Origin: Epiperipatus broadwayi
Taxonomy: Eukaryota > Onychophora > Udeonychophora > Euonychophora > Peripatidae
Assembly (NCBI GenBank): GCA_028023455.1
Contig: JAQFVV010000003.1
Location: forward strand, 1,262,001 to 1,326,000
Direction of reading: 5' to 3'
DNA: 64,000 bases
Positions 37,155 through 48,360 of this stretch are shown here, one piece after another (the first letter of the stretch is position 1; every line of letters starts with the position of its first letter). The notes under the pieces are model-generated. The model was not told where the DNA came from, did not search any database, and was given only the letters and a program-made list of their open reading frames with translations. Both the position numbers and the translations under genes were made by a program.

Positions 37155-37590
37155 CAAATTCTTAATTGCAAAGAACCTAATTGTTTGAAGTTTTACTATG
37201 GTGAAACCCGAGCTAACTTATCTACAAGACTTGCCCAGCATAACTTTCTGTACAACCAAGTCAAGAAAAGCAATGAATATTCTTCCACATTCTTAAGTCA
37301 CAAGTTGTAGCCAGACCATAACTTTGATTTCTCTATGGCTGACATCATTTGTTCTGAGAGGGATGACAAAAAGAGATTGATGAAGAAGACATTATCAATA
37401 GCTAAAGATCAAGCCATCAATACAAATTATTCTAGTACCCCTTTTTCTAAAAAAATGGCATTTGTAATGACCACCTTTGCCATTAGTTTGCAAATTTACT
37501 CCAAAAAATTCAATTTCATGATAATCTATTATTTAATATTCAAAAGTAACTTTAAATTTAGATCTCAACTTCCTTTAGTCATATAATGCT
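37155..37590 (+). pseudogene. Partial PLE copy: GIY-YIG endonuclease domain
   Basis: The plus strand reads LNCKEPNCLKFYYGETRANL, then STRLAQHNFLYNQ, then after a stop HNFDFSMADIICSERDD and the KTLSIAKDQAIN tail. This is the GIY-YIG nuclease of Penelope-like elements (C-x-x-x-C-L-x-Y-Y-G-E-T...R-L-x-x-H). It is about 80-85% alike by eye to the equivalent part of the full copy at 39690-39975. It stands directly upstream of that copy and probably represents the pseudo-LTR produced when the element inserted as a partial tandem. Confidence 0.8.
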
Positions 37591-37745
37591 ATGATTACAA
37601 TACTATTCAGTATTGAAAGCACTCAGCTTTAAATAAATTTTCTTTATTACAAATTCAACCCCATTCTGCTGTTAAATGTTTTAACATTTTTTGTATCATT
37701 ATAATTATAGCAGAAAAACAGAATAATTTTTTTTATTTTTAGAAT
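37560..37745 (+). repeat. PLE 3' end (right arm of the inverted pair)
   Basis: This is the 3' flank of the partial copy. It is complementary to 36955-37143 and directly repeated at 40080-40235. At 37598-37625 it holds ACAATACTATTCAGTATTGAAAGC split as a 6-bp stem AATACT/AGTATT followed by GAAAGC, preceded by CTATGAT. This looks like a decayed hammerhead core (compare family B). Confidence 0.65.
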
Positions 37746-38119
37746 TATGTATTTTCATGCTTAGATTATATATAGAATAAAATGGACTTCATCATGTTAT
37801 GCTGAAAGGCTGCATATATTCCTTAATAATTGTCTTCAATTTAAAAATTTATCCAAATTGCTGTCATATTAAAATTAACAGGTCCATTTATCAATGAGAG
37901 AGGATTATTGAGAAGCTTAAAGAGTGTTATTAAGGTCTATTATAAAAGTCTTTCCAGCACATTTAAGGCTAATAAAAGAAAGGAAGACCATATGGCACTG
38001 GAGTATACAGCTCCCAAAAGTATCTACATAAAATGCAACCACATCACTATCATGTTAAAAAACAAAAATTTCTAAATGTTTAACTTTTTAGCTGAATAGC
38101 AGAATTATGCTGACACTAA

Positions 38120-39340
38120 TCTCACTAACATTAAAAATTAGGTCAATCTTTCAAATGTTGAATTTTCCAATGCAGCTGATAAAATTTTAAATTGCAGATC
38201 CAGATTTATAGGTGGAGAATGGTGCTATTCTGAAATAGAAATATCAATGATTTTTGAGTCTAAATATGAAAACAATCCTGAGAAAGAAAGGATCATAGAA
38301 AAGGCTTTCAATTTTTTGAAATACATACCAAGAGCTAAAAACAATTTCTGGTATCATAATATTAAATGTATTAGAAATTTTATTACAGACAAAAACATTG
38401 TTTGCCTAAAAGAAAATAAGGGCAATGGGTTTGTACTCTTAGAATGGCAAGAGTTTGACTTTAAAATTAGCCAGCATATTGATAGTTTGCATTTTATCAA
38501 AGTAAAACATTATAATTTAAAGGCTAGAAAAGATCAGTTTGTTGTGTTAATTCTTAGAAATCATCAAGGCAAAGCACTGTAAAGCTCTGAATGCTATAAA
38601 ATATACCTGTCTGCTGCCATTGTTTTTAGAATATTTGCAAATATAAATCTGCACAATGAAAATTTCCCACTTTGCCTTTTTCTTGACTTTGGTGGCTCAT
38701 ATTTTTACTATGCAGTTTGCATCTTGGCTCATAGATGACCACAGTCTTACAGTTTGATATCTTCATATACAAATTTATTGAAAAGATTCAAAATTGATAA
38801 TAGCTGCAAAATTACCTCTCTGGATATTAAGGAGTTGTATGGGTCTGCCCCCCCCCCCATTATGAATCTATTAAAATTGTAGAAGAATTTTTGCAGCAAA
38901 TCAGTTATAAAATTGAGGGAAAAAACTTTATTATTGACATATTAAGTTGGATTAGTAATGAAATAATATCAATTAATTACAAAACATATAAAATGAATCA
39001 TTGCTGGCCTATGGGACTTCCTTTTAGTGGAGTTATCTGGGTCTGTCCAAATTTGAGAATTTGATTCTTCCAAAATTTGATTGTCTGTCTAGTACAGTCT
39101 TATATTCCAGATACATAGATGATACATTTGTTTATTCTAATGAAGAAATTATTACTAAAATTTATATTAAATTAGTATCTCCAAGCACTCTAACTCGGAC
39201 CATTGAGAAGGAAGATGAATTCCTGTACAACATAAAATTTTTAAACTTAGATGTCATCAGACAGGACAATGTTTTAAATTATAGGATCATTTTAAAACTA
39301 TTAAATGTAAGATACACCATACACCCTGATTTCTAATACT
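38120..39340 (+). pseudogene. Penelope-like reverse transcriptase, decayed
   Basis: From 38140 the frame reads VNLSNVEFSNAADKILNC, the N-terminal PLE block (vxNLSxxxLxxxExxLL). An open stretch at 38247-38582 contains KENKGNGFVLLEW, the ADKGxGxV region. About 38810-38860 reads SLDIKELYGS (motif A region), just before a run of 11 C that looks like an indel-prone spot. About 38990-39030 has WPMGLPFSGVIW, matching the GLPMGxPxSGxxA motif. At 39105-39125 RYIDDTFV carries the YxDD catalytic pair, intact here. IEKEDEFLYNIKFLNLDVIR follows, as in PLEs. Although the catalytic Asp pair survives, stops and frameshifts make it non-functional. Confidence 0.8.
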
Positions 39341-39559
39341 TTCTTCTTCCATAAATTCACTTGTCTGAAAAATTTTCTCCATAGAAACTTAAGCTGTGCA
39401 AATTCGACGCAGATCAGAGAGGAAACATTGATCTAAATACTAAAGACCTAATCAACATTGGGTACAATTCTAAAAAAAGTAACTGCAAATGCTGATTTTT
39501 ATAACTAAACTTTACACCCTACAAACATTCACCATGATAATAGAAAATGATCTAATCTC

Positions 39560-39980
39560 CCTTATATTTTGAAACTCACACATAAATTAAAAAATATTTG
39601 TACCAATAAATACAATATCAGTTTTTACTCACCTCCATTTTTAAATAAACTATTCAATAATTCAAAAGTCAAAATATTTAGAGAGGCTTTACATCAAATT
39701 GTGTACACAATTAATTGCAAAGAATCTAATTGCTTGAAGTCTTACTATGGTGAAACACAATCTAACTTATCTAGAAGGCTTGCCTACTATAATTATCTGT
39801 ACAAGCGGCCAAGAAAAGCAATGAATACTCTTTTTTTCTTGGGATCAGTTGCAGTCAGATCATAACTTTGATCTTTCTATGGCTGACATCATTTGTTCTG
39901 AGAGAGATGATAGAAAGAGAAAGATGAAGGAGACATGGTCAGTAGCTAAAGATCATCATGCCATCAATAAATAGAACCCC
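39560..39980 (+). pseudogene. PLE GIY-YIG endonuclease domain, decayed
   Basis: An open stretch at 39569-39865 reads PPFLNKLFNNSKVKI, then VYTINCKESNCLKSYYGETQ and SNLSRRLAYYNYLYK. The VYxIxCxxxxCLxSYYGET block is the GIY-YIG core (YYG in place of the usual YIG). Downstream, in another frame, HNFDLSMADIICSERDDRK and the AKDH tail complete the domain. The equivalent domain in the upstream partial copy lets one see which differences are private decay. Confidence 0.82.
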
Positions 39981-40239
39981 TCTTTCTAAAAAAAATGGCA
40001 CTTGTAATGACCACCTTTATCATTAGTATGTAAATCTACTCTGAAAAATATCAATTTTATGATAATCTATTATTTAATGTTCAAAAGTAACTTTAAATCT
40101 AAATTTCAACTTCTTTTAATCACAATGCTATGATTGTGATTCTATTCAGTATTGAAAGCACTCATCTTTAAATAAATTTTCTTTATTACAAATTAAAGCT
40201 GTTTTGTTGTTAAATGTTTTAACATTTTTGTATCGGTAT

Positions 40240-41190
40240 ATATAGTGAATGATTAAATAGACCATTTAACATATATAATAAAAGATCCAATCTTTAAAAT
40301 AAATAAAATAATCATGTGATGTTTTATCACAAGAAATTACTGTTCAAGTTTCAAACCATGAGCTTTTAGCTATTATATTTATCATTTTTCCATAATGCTT
40401 TCAATCCAGATGTATGTATCAAAAAAGCTTAGTAACATTCCTATACAATATAGATTTCATTTAAACTAGAACATCTTCAAATATCTTTGGAACAGAAACT
40501 CATTGAATATATTCAAATTAATTATGCATTATTGTAAGTAGACAATATAATATTTAAAGATACACCTTGAAATTAACTGCATTTAAAATAATTGTAGGAA
40601 AATAGTTCATTTAAAAACTTTACGACATATATTTCAAATTATTAACATATATATATATATAATTTTTATAACTTAAAAAACATAATAAATTTTAAAAATA
40701 TGCATTTGAATATTATTCACATTCTTGTTAGAGTAATACATTATCACTCCGAATATATTGTACCACTATATATATGATAGGCTTTAGGCTTATCTGAAAA
40801 TATTTTTATTTAGTTAAATGTATTATATCATGTTGTTGACTAGTAATCTTTTCAGAAGATAACATATTAAATAAAATTATATTTTATTAATGTTGAATGA
40901 TATGAATCACCAAAATACTTATTTGATATATATAATAAATTTTGCATATATATGTTGATGTGCTTCATGAAATATGTAATTTTTCTGTCTATGATGTTTC
41001 TGGTTTTTCTATTGATCTTAATGCATTTCCAGTGCTGTACACCATAATCATAGCTAGCTCCTTTTTTAACCCTGTATACTATTGTATAGTCACTGTTATT
41101 AACAGTAAATATTTATTATATATTCTAGTGATTCAGTTAATCGATGCTGTTTCATCTTTTTACTTGTTACATTGATATTAAAATTAAAGG
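40240..41190. other. AT-rich stretch, no genes seen
   Basis: Nothing recognised; the 77-codon open frame at 40942-41175 has no family resemblance. Confidence 0.4.
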
Positions 41191-41195
41191 ATCTT

Positions 41196-41370
41196 TCCAT
41201 GTAAATTAGCTTCAAATGTGTTTTAGCAGTGATGTTGCTAATTAAACATATGATAAAGAAGCTATTTGTGAACAGAAGAGTAAATTTTAGCCTTAAGAAC
41301 CGTCAGTAGCAATTGATAGTTTCTTCATCAACATCACCACTAAAACATTTGAAGCTAATTTATATGGAAA
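41196..41370. repeat. Foldback repeat with a second half-copy at 41570-41745
   Basis: CCATGTAAATTAGCTTCAAA at 41197 is mirrored by TTTGAAGCTAATTTATATGG ending near 41367; GTTTTAGCAGTGATGTTG mirrors CAACATCACCACTAAAAC. A diverged direct copy of the right half lies at 41570-41745 (TTATTTGATAACAGTAGAGT, TTTCTTAGCAACATCACTGC). The class is unknown. Confidence 0.65.
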
Positions 41371-41749
41371 TAACTTAATGCTTTGATTTGTTTACATCAT
41401 AAATCTATGAAATTTTCAAATTTCACATAACTTTAGGGAAGATGAAATATTATTTATAAGATGTTTAAAGATGTTATGACTTATTGAATTCTGGTGCAGG
41501 TAAAAGTAACTTTCTAGATTTAAAACTATAAAACAATTTGAGTTAGAGATAAAAGAGATGTTGATCTTTTTTTATTTCTAAATAAACCTATGATTAAAAA
41601 GTTATTTGATAACAGTAGAGTAAAAAAGTTGCTTAGCCTCAGGAACTGTCAATGGTGATTGATAATTTCTTAGCAACATCACTGCAAAAATACATTAGAG
41701 AGCTATTTACTTGAAAATGACTCCACACTTTGATTTATTTATATATATT

Positions 41750-44700
41750 TTAATGGCCATTGCATTTTTTTTAAAAAAATGCTAAATTGATAGTAAATAT
41801 ATAATAAAAATAATAATATGATATTCGGGAATTAAACTAGACTAGGGAAACTATGAATATCTAATGGCAACCACGTACATGATGGAGTCATTGTACAGTT
41901 TTTATTTTTAATTGACTAATTTACAGTAGTCATAGATAACAACCAGACTGGGCACACACAAAGGCAAGCCTTTATGCAGATCCAGCGACATTTCCTAACT
42001 GTTATCTCCTCAACATTAATAATATTAAAAGATAAAGTAAAAATAATTTATGAAATAAATAAGCAACAAAATTATAAATAACAATAATAATTTGAATTAA
42101 CAAACAGAATGAGAATAATATAACAAATTATATTTACATCTAAATATTTGTATGGAGAGCAATCACACATGATAGAAAATTTTTTGTTTATTCACAACAA
42201 TTCATAAAAAAATTTCAATAAATTTATGCAGTTACCTGTTTGTGTTTCAGGAACTCATATTTTTTTGACTTTTAAATATAGATATATGGGCATAATAATT
42301 CTCATATTTTCAATGTTTGCAATCAATATTTAATATTTTAATTTCTCATGATTTGCTTCAATTGTAGTTGATTCCCTTGAAGTTTTTTTTATGATTGAAG
42401 GTGTCAGAATTATGCAGATTTAATAATCCAGTCATAGAAGAATATTTTCATTGGACAGCTAATTAGAGGGCCAGTTTCTATATATCATGTATCACATATT
42501 TTTTAGTGTCTGAAAGCAGTGAATACACTGATAAAATCAAAATTAATTTCTAAATCATTATTTTGTTTACAGATCCATAATAAGTTATACTACTGGAAAT
42601 TTCAGAGTGAAGGACTCTAAAGTGTTCACCTCTGAAACTCCATTATATCTATTTAAATAATCACTAAAATTTTATTGATTTCCATCTTGTAATAGCACTG
42701 CAAAATGATTACCTCTCTTTGAAAAGCAGATGATGTAAGAGTTTCTTTTTTTATTTTTCAACTAGTTTCCATAGCAACATAGTATTATTAATAGTTAATT
42801 TTGTTTTATAATAAAAAATTGTAATATGTTTTTAATTTTTACAATTATTATTATTATTTTAAATTTTTTCCTAATTTTTTTTACATATGACTTTTATCTT
42901 AAAATGCATAATAAAAAATGCACATACATTTACCCCAAAATCATGTATATAAACTGTCATGGAAGTTACAATGTAAATATATTTGCATTTGTGGTATTTA
43001 AATACAAATTTGGACTGTTATTTCAGATAATCTTACACTTGAACATTTTTTCCAAAATATTTATATTTATATTGTGAAATAAATCAATCTGTGCTCTTTT
43101 TTACTATATTGGCAATTTAGAAGATTATGGAATGGGATTTAGGAATGCCATAAATTAATTGATTGGTAACATATCTTCTTCCAGCATAATGATTATTCAT
43201 TAAAGACTTATATTTATAATATTTATATTTTGCAGTATTCAATTTAGAAATGTTTTTATGAGTACTTGATAGTGATCTTTGTTATTAAATAAATATATTC
43301 ATAATAAATTTATTAGATTAATTAGCTTTAGTCTGGATATTTATAAACTTTATTAAAATTGGCAGATTTTTCTTATTAATTTTTTTATTATCAGCTTCAT
43401 TAAGTTCTGCAGCTTTTTTACTTCAGAAATAGTGTAATAGTTCTCTGACTTTACATAATTCTTCTGCCATTTTCTTTGCTGATATCAATGTAGAGTATTT
43501 TATAATTTTAAAACTGGAGGTTATGCTATTATTGATTTATTAAGTTAAAAAAATGGAAGAGGTTAGGAGTTTTTGGACAATCAGAAATCTTCAAAGATCT
43601 TTAACCCATTGTTAATGAAAGAAAGGACTGCCTCCAAGGCATTGACAGTTTTGGTCTTTTGTAATCTGGTTTTCCTACCATTTGTGAGATTATTTTGGGA
43701 AAATTTTTAAATAAAAATATTTTTTTCCTAGGTTTTTAATAAATATTTAAAGCATAAAAAATATATGTATTCACTTTGATTTTATTCATTTATGTTTTAT
43801 TTTTAAAAATAGAATTAATCAATTTGACTATAACATTAATAAAAAAGACTATGTTGCTGAGAAAGCAACTCCTTATGATACTGATCATGTAATATCATTA
43901 CCTGTTAAAATCATTGTTGTCGTAGAATCTTTTGTGGATATTCTAAAAAAGTATAAGTCAATTTTAAAAATTTAAAGCAGAATTTGAAAAGAGTTATCAA
44001 AAATTATTATTTATTCATTCATATTCTAAAAATAAATTTAAAATAAAAACGATTTTGTTGATTTTTTGAAGAATATTTATTTTCACATTGTTGAGTGATG
44101 TATTATGTCCTTTATTCTTATTTACAACTCATTCTTTCAATATTTGCAAAGTTCAAATATAATTTTTTAGAATGTTTTTTATTTGTAAACTTAAATTAAT
44201 ATGAAATCAGGTCCAAGTTAATGAGTTTTAGTATAAAATAAAGATTTTATACAGAAATAAATGATTGAGTATTGATAAAAATTTCCACCAAGTGTAACAA
44301 TAGAAAATATCAGAATTTGATAAGATTAAATATAGATTCATAGTCTTTCTTAATTTAACTTCACTCTTTTTTCATACTTTAGTCATGTGATTTATAATAC
44401 TTTAGGTCATGTGATATATGACTTTATTTCTTTACAATAATATTTTAGATATATTTTAAAACTAATATTTTACATTTTTAGAATTGAAACAATTTGATAA
44501 AGATGTATAGCATTTCTGATTGAATCAGTACTCTTCAGTTGATTTATTATGAGATTTAAAGTTAATATCTTGGCTAAAAGTATTAGGAAATTGTTTACTC
44601 TAATAAATATATGATAATAGTCATTAATATATTTATTTAGAGATAGATTATTGTTCAGTGAAGCAATTGAATTGAAATTTGAATACTGTTAATGTAATAA

Positions 44701-44755
44701 TATGGACTTAGCAAAGTACCATTAAAACCCAAATGGAAAGAGATTAATCCTTAAA
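41750..44755. other. AT-rich stretch, no genes seen
   Basis: A slightly GC-richer patch at about 41940-42000 (GACTGGGCACACACAAAGGC) may be an old repeat fragment. A small inverted repeat is present at about 42600-42640 (TTTCAGAG-TGAA / TTCACCTCTGAAA). No coding block is recognised. Confidence 0.4.
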
Positions 44756-44799
44756 TATCATCATCATCATCATCAACCATTATCAATCCACAGCAGGAT

Positions 44800-44901
44800 G
44801 AAGGTCTCTCCAAGTTCAATCCATCTTTTCCTATCTTTAGCTTCTCTTCTGAAGGTCTCTCCAAGTTCATTCCATCTTTTCCTATCTTTAGCTTCTCTTC
44901 T
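44800..44901 (-). repeat. 51-bp in-frame tandem duplication in the LINE C-terminus
   Basis: 44800-44850 and 44851-44901 are near-identical 51-bp units (GAAGGTCTCTCCAAGTTCA...CTTCTCTTCT). In the minus-strand frame they give 17 residues twice (REAKDRKRW-x-ELGETF). The duplication keeps the frame. Confidence 0.9.
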
Positions 44902-46761
44902 CCATATCAACCTTGCACACTTTCTTATTTCATCCATCCATCTCACATGTGGTCTCTTTCTGGGTCTTTTACAATCTCTTGGAATCCAGTTTAAAATTTC
45001 AATTGTCCATCTGTTATCATCTCTTCTAACAATATGTCCAGCCCAACTCCACTTCAATCTTTTAATTTTTCAATGAGGTCAGTAACACCTGTTTGCTCTC
45101 TTACCCTTACATTGCATTTTCGATCCCTTCTTGTTACTCCCAACATGTATCTCTCCATACTTCTTTGAGTGGTCTGAAGTCTCTGTATTGCTCTTCTATT
45201 AAGTGTCCAAATTTCAGATCCATAAGTAAGAACTGGCAAAACACATTTATTAAAAACTTTCCTTTTCAAACACATAGGCATATTTCCTTTTAGTATCAAG
45301 TTATTTTTTACCAAAAGCACCCCAAACAAGTTTAATTCTATGATTAATTTCATCCATTATATTTCCATCTGTATTAATAATCTGACCAAGGTATTTGTAA
45401 CTGTTAACTTCTTCTAACTCATCATAATCAATCTTTATTTTCATATTTTGAGAAAATCTATTAAACATTACTTTAGTCTTTTTAACATTTATCTTTAGTC
45501 CTACTTTCATCCGATAACTCCTGCAACATTTCCTGTAGCTCTAAAGCATCATTTTCAAAAACAACTTCATCATCTGCAAAATCTAAATGAATTAAATAAT
45601 CTCCATTTACTTTCACTCCTTTAGCTTCCCATTTTAATCCACAAAATACTTCTTGCAACACTGCTGTAAAAAGTTTAGGAGATATGGAGTCACCCTGTCT
45701 TACACCCTTTTCAATGTTGATTTTCCTACTATCATTATGTAATCTAATTGTTGCTGTTGCATTTTTATAAATATTCTTCAAAATATGACAATATCCTGGA
45801 TCTACCCCTTGATGATCCAATGCTTTAATCACTGAAGAAATGTTTATAGAATCAAATGTCTTTTCATAGTCTACAAATCCTAAGCATAATGGCAACTCAT
45901 ATTCATTTGTCCTTTTTATAATTTCTCTCAATACCTTGATATGATCTACTGTACTAAAACCACTTTTAAATCCAGCTGTTCTCTTGGTTGGTGGAAATCC
46001 AGTGTTTTCTGTAGACGAGTTGTAATTATCTTAGTAAAAATTTTGTATAAAACTGATAAAAGACCGATAGGTCTGTAATTTCTAATATCTTCTTTATCAC
46101 CTTTTTTAAATATTAATATTAATCCTGCATTCTTTCAATCATCTGGTACATCTTTATCATTTAGACATTTGGTATATAACTTTGCTAAAATTTGTTTCTA
46201 TTTCTTCACCTGCTTCTTTTAAAATATCAATTACAATTCCATTATTACCTGGAGCCTTCCCTTTCTTCATAAATTTAATTGCATGTCTCACTTCCTCATT
46301 CAAAATTCTGGGCAATTCAGAAGATATAATATGTATAGGAGGCCCTTGTTTTTTATTACTATATAATTCTTGATAGAAGTCTTCTATATATTTTATGATG
46401 TCATCTCTCTTTTTAGTAATAATCCCATCATTTTTTCTTATTGCAGATATAAATTTCCTATCAATACCAAAATGTTGTTTTACACTCTTTAGACTTTTAT
46501 TCTCTTCTACAGCTTTTCTTGCTAGTTCACAATTATACTTTCTTATATCATTTTCAACTCTTTTCCGCACCATGTTACAAAATTCGAGATATTCAATCTT
46601 TTTTAATGCATCATTGTTGTATATCCTCATATTCCTTCTTTTCTTCATAAAAGTCTCTAGTCTCAGTAGAAATTTTACTGGTCACTTGCTGCTTTTTTCT
46701 ACCAGCTATCTTTGTTGCAGTTTTTAAAAGTGTATCGCTTATTTTCCTATTAATGTCATTC

Positions 46762-46777
46762 AAATCTGAATCATGTT
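46762..46777. repeat. Left 16-bp target site duplication of nested SINE
   Basis: AAATCTGAATCATGTT, identical to 46888-46903. The sequence is itself part of the LINE coding region. Confidence 0.92.
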
Positions 46778-46887
46778 GTCTTGCATTGTTAGCCGAGAGG
46801 TATCGCAGCCGCCATGCAAGCAAGTAGTTGGTTGCAGATGGTTGTGGGTTCGCATCCCGGCCGATGCTATGACACATGAAAAAAACA
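46778..46887 (+). mobile_element. tRNA-derived SINE nested in the RTE LINE
   Basis: A 110-bp element on the plus strand. It has an A-box-like TTAGCCGAGAGG and a B box GGTTCGCATCC about 50 bases further on, and ends GGCCGATGCTATGACACATG with a short A-rich tail. Perfect 16-bp duplications lie on both sides. Removing the SINE and one duplication rejoins the LINE reading frame (...DFEHDSDLNDINRK...), which proves insertion after the LINE. It shares its 3' part with the copies at 27.3 and 30.5 kb. The different tail (A-rich, not GAT) suggests its partner is not this RTE family. Confidence 0.92.
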
Positions 46888-46903
46888 AAATCTGAATCAT
46901 GTT
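46888..46903. repeat. Right 16-bp target site duplication of nested SINE
   Basis: AAATCTGAATCATGTT, identical to 46762-46777. Confidence 0.92.
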
Positions 46904-46969
46904 CAAAATCTACTAATACTTGAAACTGATTTGTAAGTTCTAATTTAAATTCATTAGAATATATATATA

Positions 46970-47080
46970 TAATAACAAGAAAATAAAAGTAATGAAAAGG
47001 GATGATTCCTTTGATTAGTCATTTACCCTTAGTTAAAACCAAGTATGTAATTCAAATTAAACAAAATTAAGTATTAGTAA
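46970..47080. other. Short AT-rich gap
   Basis: Nothing recognised between the LINE 5' boundary and the dispersed repeat. Confidence 0.4.
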
Positions 47081-47084
47081 TTGT

Positions 47085-47390
47085 TTTAAATGTTTTTATT
47101 GGTTTTGGAAGATCCATTTGTTTGTTAACTTTTGATCTTTTTCAAGTTGGAATGAAATTTTAAAATTGAGATTTAATATATTTAAATTCAATAGAATTGT
47201 TTGAATTTGATATATAAATTAAGTTGTATCACACTAATCTATTTTAAACACTTATTGTTTAGTATGTCAACTAGTTATATGGAACATAGGGTGAGAAAAG
47301 TATTTAATAATTTCATGTTTTGCAGTTAACAATTATTCTTAGAATTTTTATTTGTTTTAAATAATGGTTATGAGAAGGCAGTTTAATTTT
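47085..47390 (-). repeat. Dispersed repeat, copy 2
   Basis: This is the reverse-complement relative of 25920-26190: GTTAACTTTTGATCTTTTTC, ATATGGAACA, AGTTAACAATTATTCT and TTTGTTTTAAATAATG all correspond. It is bounded by AT-rich DNA; no terminal repeats are obvious. Confidence 0.6.
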
Positions 47391-48020
47391 TTTTTTTCAA
47401 TTTAATAACATTTTTTAAACCATTTTGAATTCTTAAGGTATATATTACATTTAAAATGTGTATATAATTATTCTATTTTTATTTTAAAACAATTGTTTTT
47501 TTTTTAAAGTAAAATAGAAAAATCATGTTATTTAAAACAATTGCAAAAAGTTAAAAAAGATCACAAATTCTTTTCTTTACCATTTTTTTTTTCTTTAAAC
47601 AACTGTTTAAAATAAAAATAAATTTATCAATTTAAATAGAAAACTTAGTTACTGATTTATTATGCATATATAATTATATACACATACTAAATATATATAT
47701 ATACATTAAGTGTATAAAATAGAAATTCATATAACATTAAGTCTATATATATATAAAATTATTGCTGCAATATCTAATGACTTACCTATATTATATGTGT
47801 GATACTGATTTAAAATAAAATTATATGTATTAAATGAAGTTCGTTTATAAAATATATACATGTGTATATAACACATATACACGTGTGATTACGTAAACAT
47901 ACTAAATATAATATATATACATTTTAACTTATAACAAAAATATCTAGTAATATATATATCAACTATAAGTGTCCAGTCAATTTAAAATATGATATAGTTT
48001 TACATTTTTATTTACTGTGC
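47391..48020. other. AT-rich stretch, no genes seen
   Basis: T runs and short TA microsatellites; nothing recognised. Confidence 0.45.
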
Positions 48021-48021
48021 C

Positions 48022-48360
48022 AATAATAGAGATAATTTTTATATATATATATTAAATGCTCTTATTGACTGTGCATTAAAACAGAAATATAATAATTGTT
48101 TATTCAACCACACTTGAAGTTTTTAGATTTAACTTGAAATAAAAACATTGATTGGGGGGGGGGGGAGTCCAAAATTAAATAAGTCAATCCCTATTTTTTA
48201 TACATAAGGGATTGACTTAATTAATTTCTGGATCCCACCTCCCCATGCTTTTATTTCAAGTTAAATCTAAAAACTCCAATTATGGTTATTTACTTCTTTT
48301 TTAATGCACAGTTAATAAAAATAGTATTTAATATAAAAAAATTTGTTTATCTCTATTATT
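48022..48360. mobile_element. 339-bp foldback (MITE-like) element
   Basis: The left end AATAATAGAGATAA (48022) is matched by TTATCTCTATTATT (ending 48360). The arms pair through TGTGCATTAA/TTAATGCACA, AAGTTTTTAGATTTAACTTG/CAAGTTAAATCTAAAAACT and AAGTCAATCCCT/AGGGATTGACTT. The centre is near 48205. The left arm has a G run of 14 (about 48153-48166) where the right arm has CACCTCCCC, so the G run is expanded or miscalled. No coding content. Confidence 0.8.

Larger units (their letters stand above)
37860..40235 (+). mobile_element. Penelope-like element, near full-length but decayed
   Basis: A retroelement with the PLE order: N-terminal region, reverse transcriptase, GIY-YIG endonuclease, 3' terminal sequence. 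It is preceded by the partial copy and inverted fragment at 36.95-37.75 kb. PLEs copy RNA into DNA at a site opened by their GIY-YIG nuclease. Frameshifts and stops break the reading frame at least four times. The 3' end (40080-40235) matches 37560-37700. Confidence 0.85.
44757..46960 (-). mobile_element. RTE-type LINE, 5'-truncated and decayed
   Basis: A minus-strand non-LTR retrotransposon. Its 3' end, read on the plus strand, is the (ATC)n tract at 44757-44775; a short (GAT)n-type tail is typical of RTE elements. It covers the linker, reverse transcriptase and C-terminal region but lacks the apurinic-type endonuclease, so it is 5'-truncated near 46960. A SINE is nested in it at 46778-46887. 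Confidence 0.88.
44773..46960 (-). pseudogene. RTE reverse transcriptase remains
   Basis: Read on the minus strand in order: EQ-like linker interrupted by the SINE, then LARKAVEENKSLKSVKQ and FMKKGKAPGNNGIVID (46648-46157), the KxGKAPGxDxI block. A frameshifted part at 46150-45940 has [20 protein letters not shown], the palm entry. At 45931-45482 come LCLGFVDYEKTFDSIN (motif A, with the catalytic Asp), GVRQGDSISPKLF (motif B) and LDFADDEVVF (motif C, FADD intact). Next are GLKINVKKTKVMFN and YKYLGQIIN (45510-45301), CVLPVLTYGSEIWTLNRRAI (45353-45054) and SWAGHIVRRDDNRWTIEILN (45057-44773). The catalytic motifs survive, but frameshifts between every block show it is dead. Confidence 0.88.

Noticed and set aside
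46611-46877. Continuous 88-codon frame across the SINE-LINE junction that looks like one protein
   Set aside because: Its first part is translated SINE; the real LINE frame continues on the far side of the insertion.
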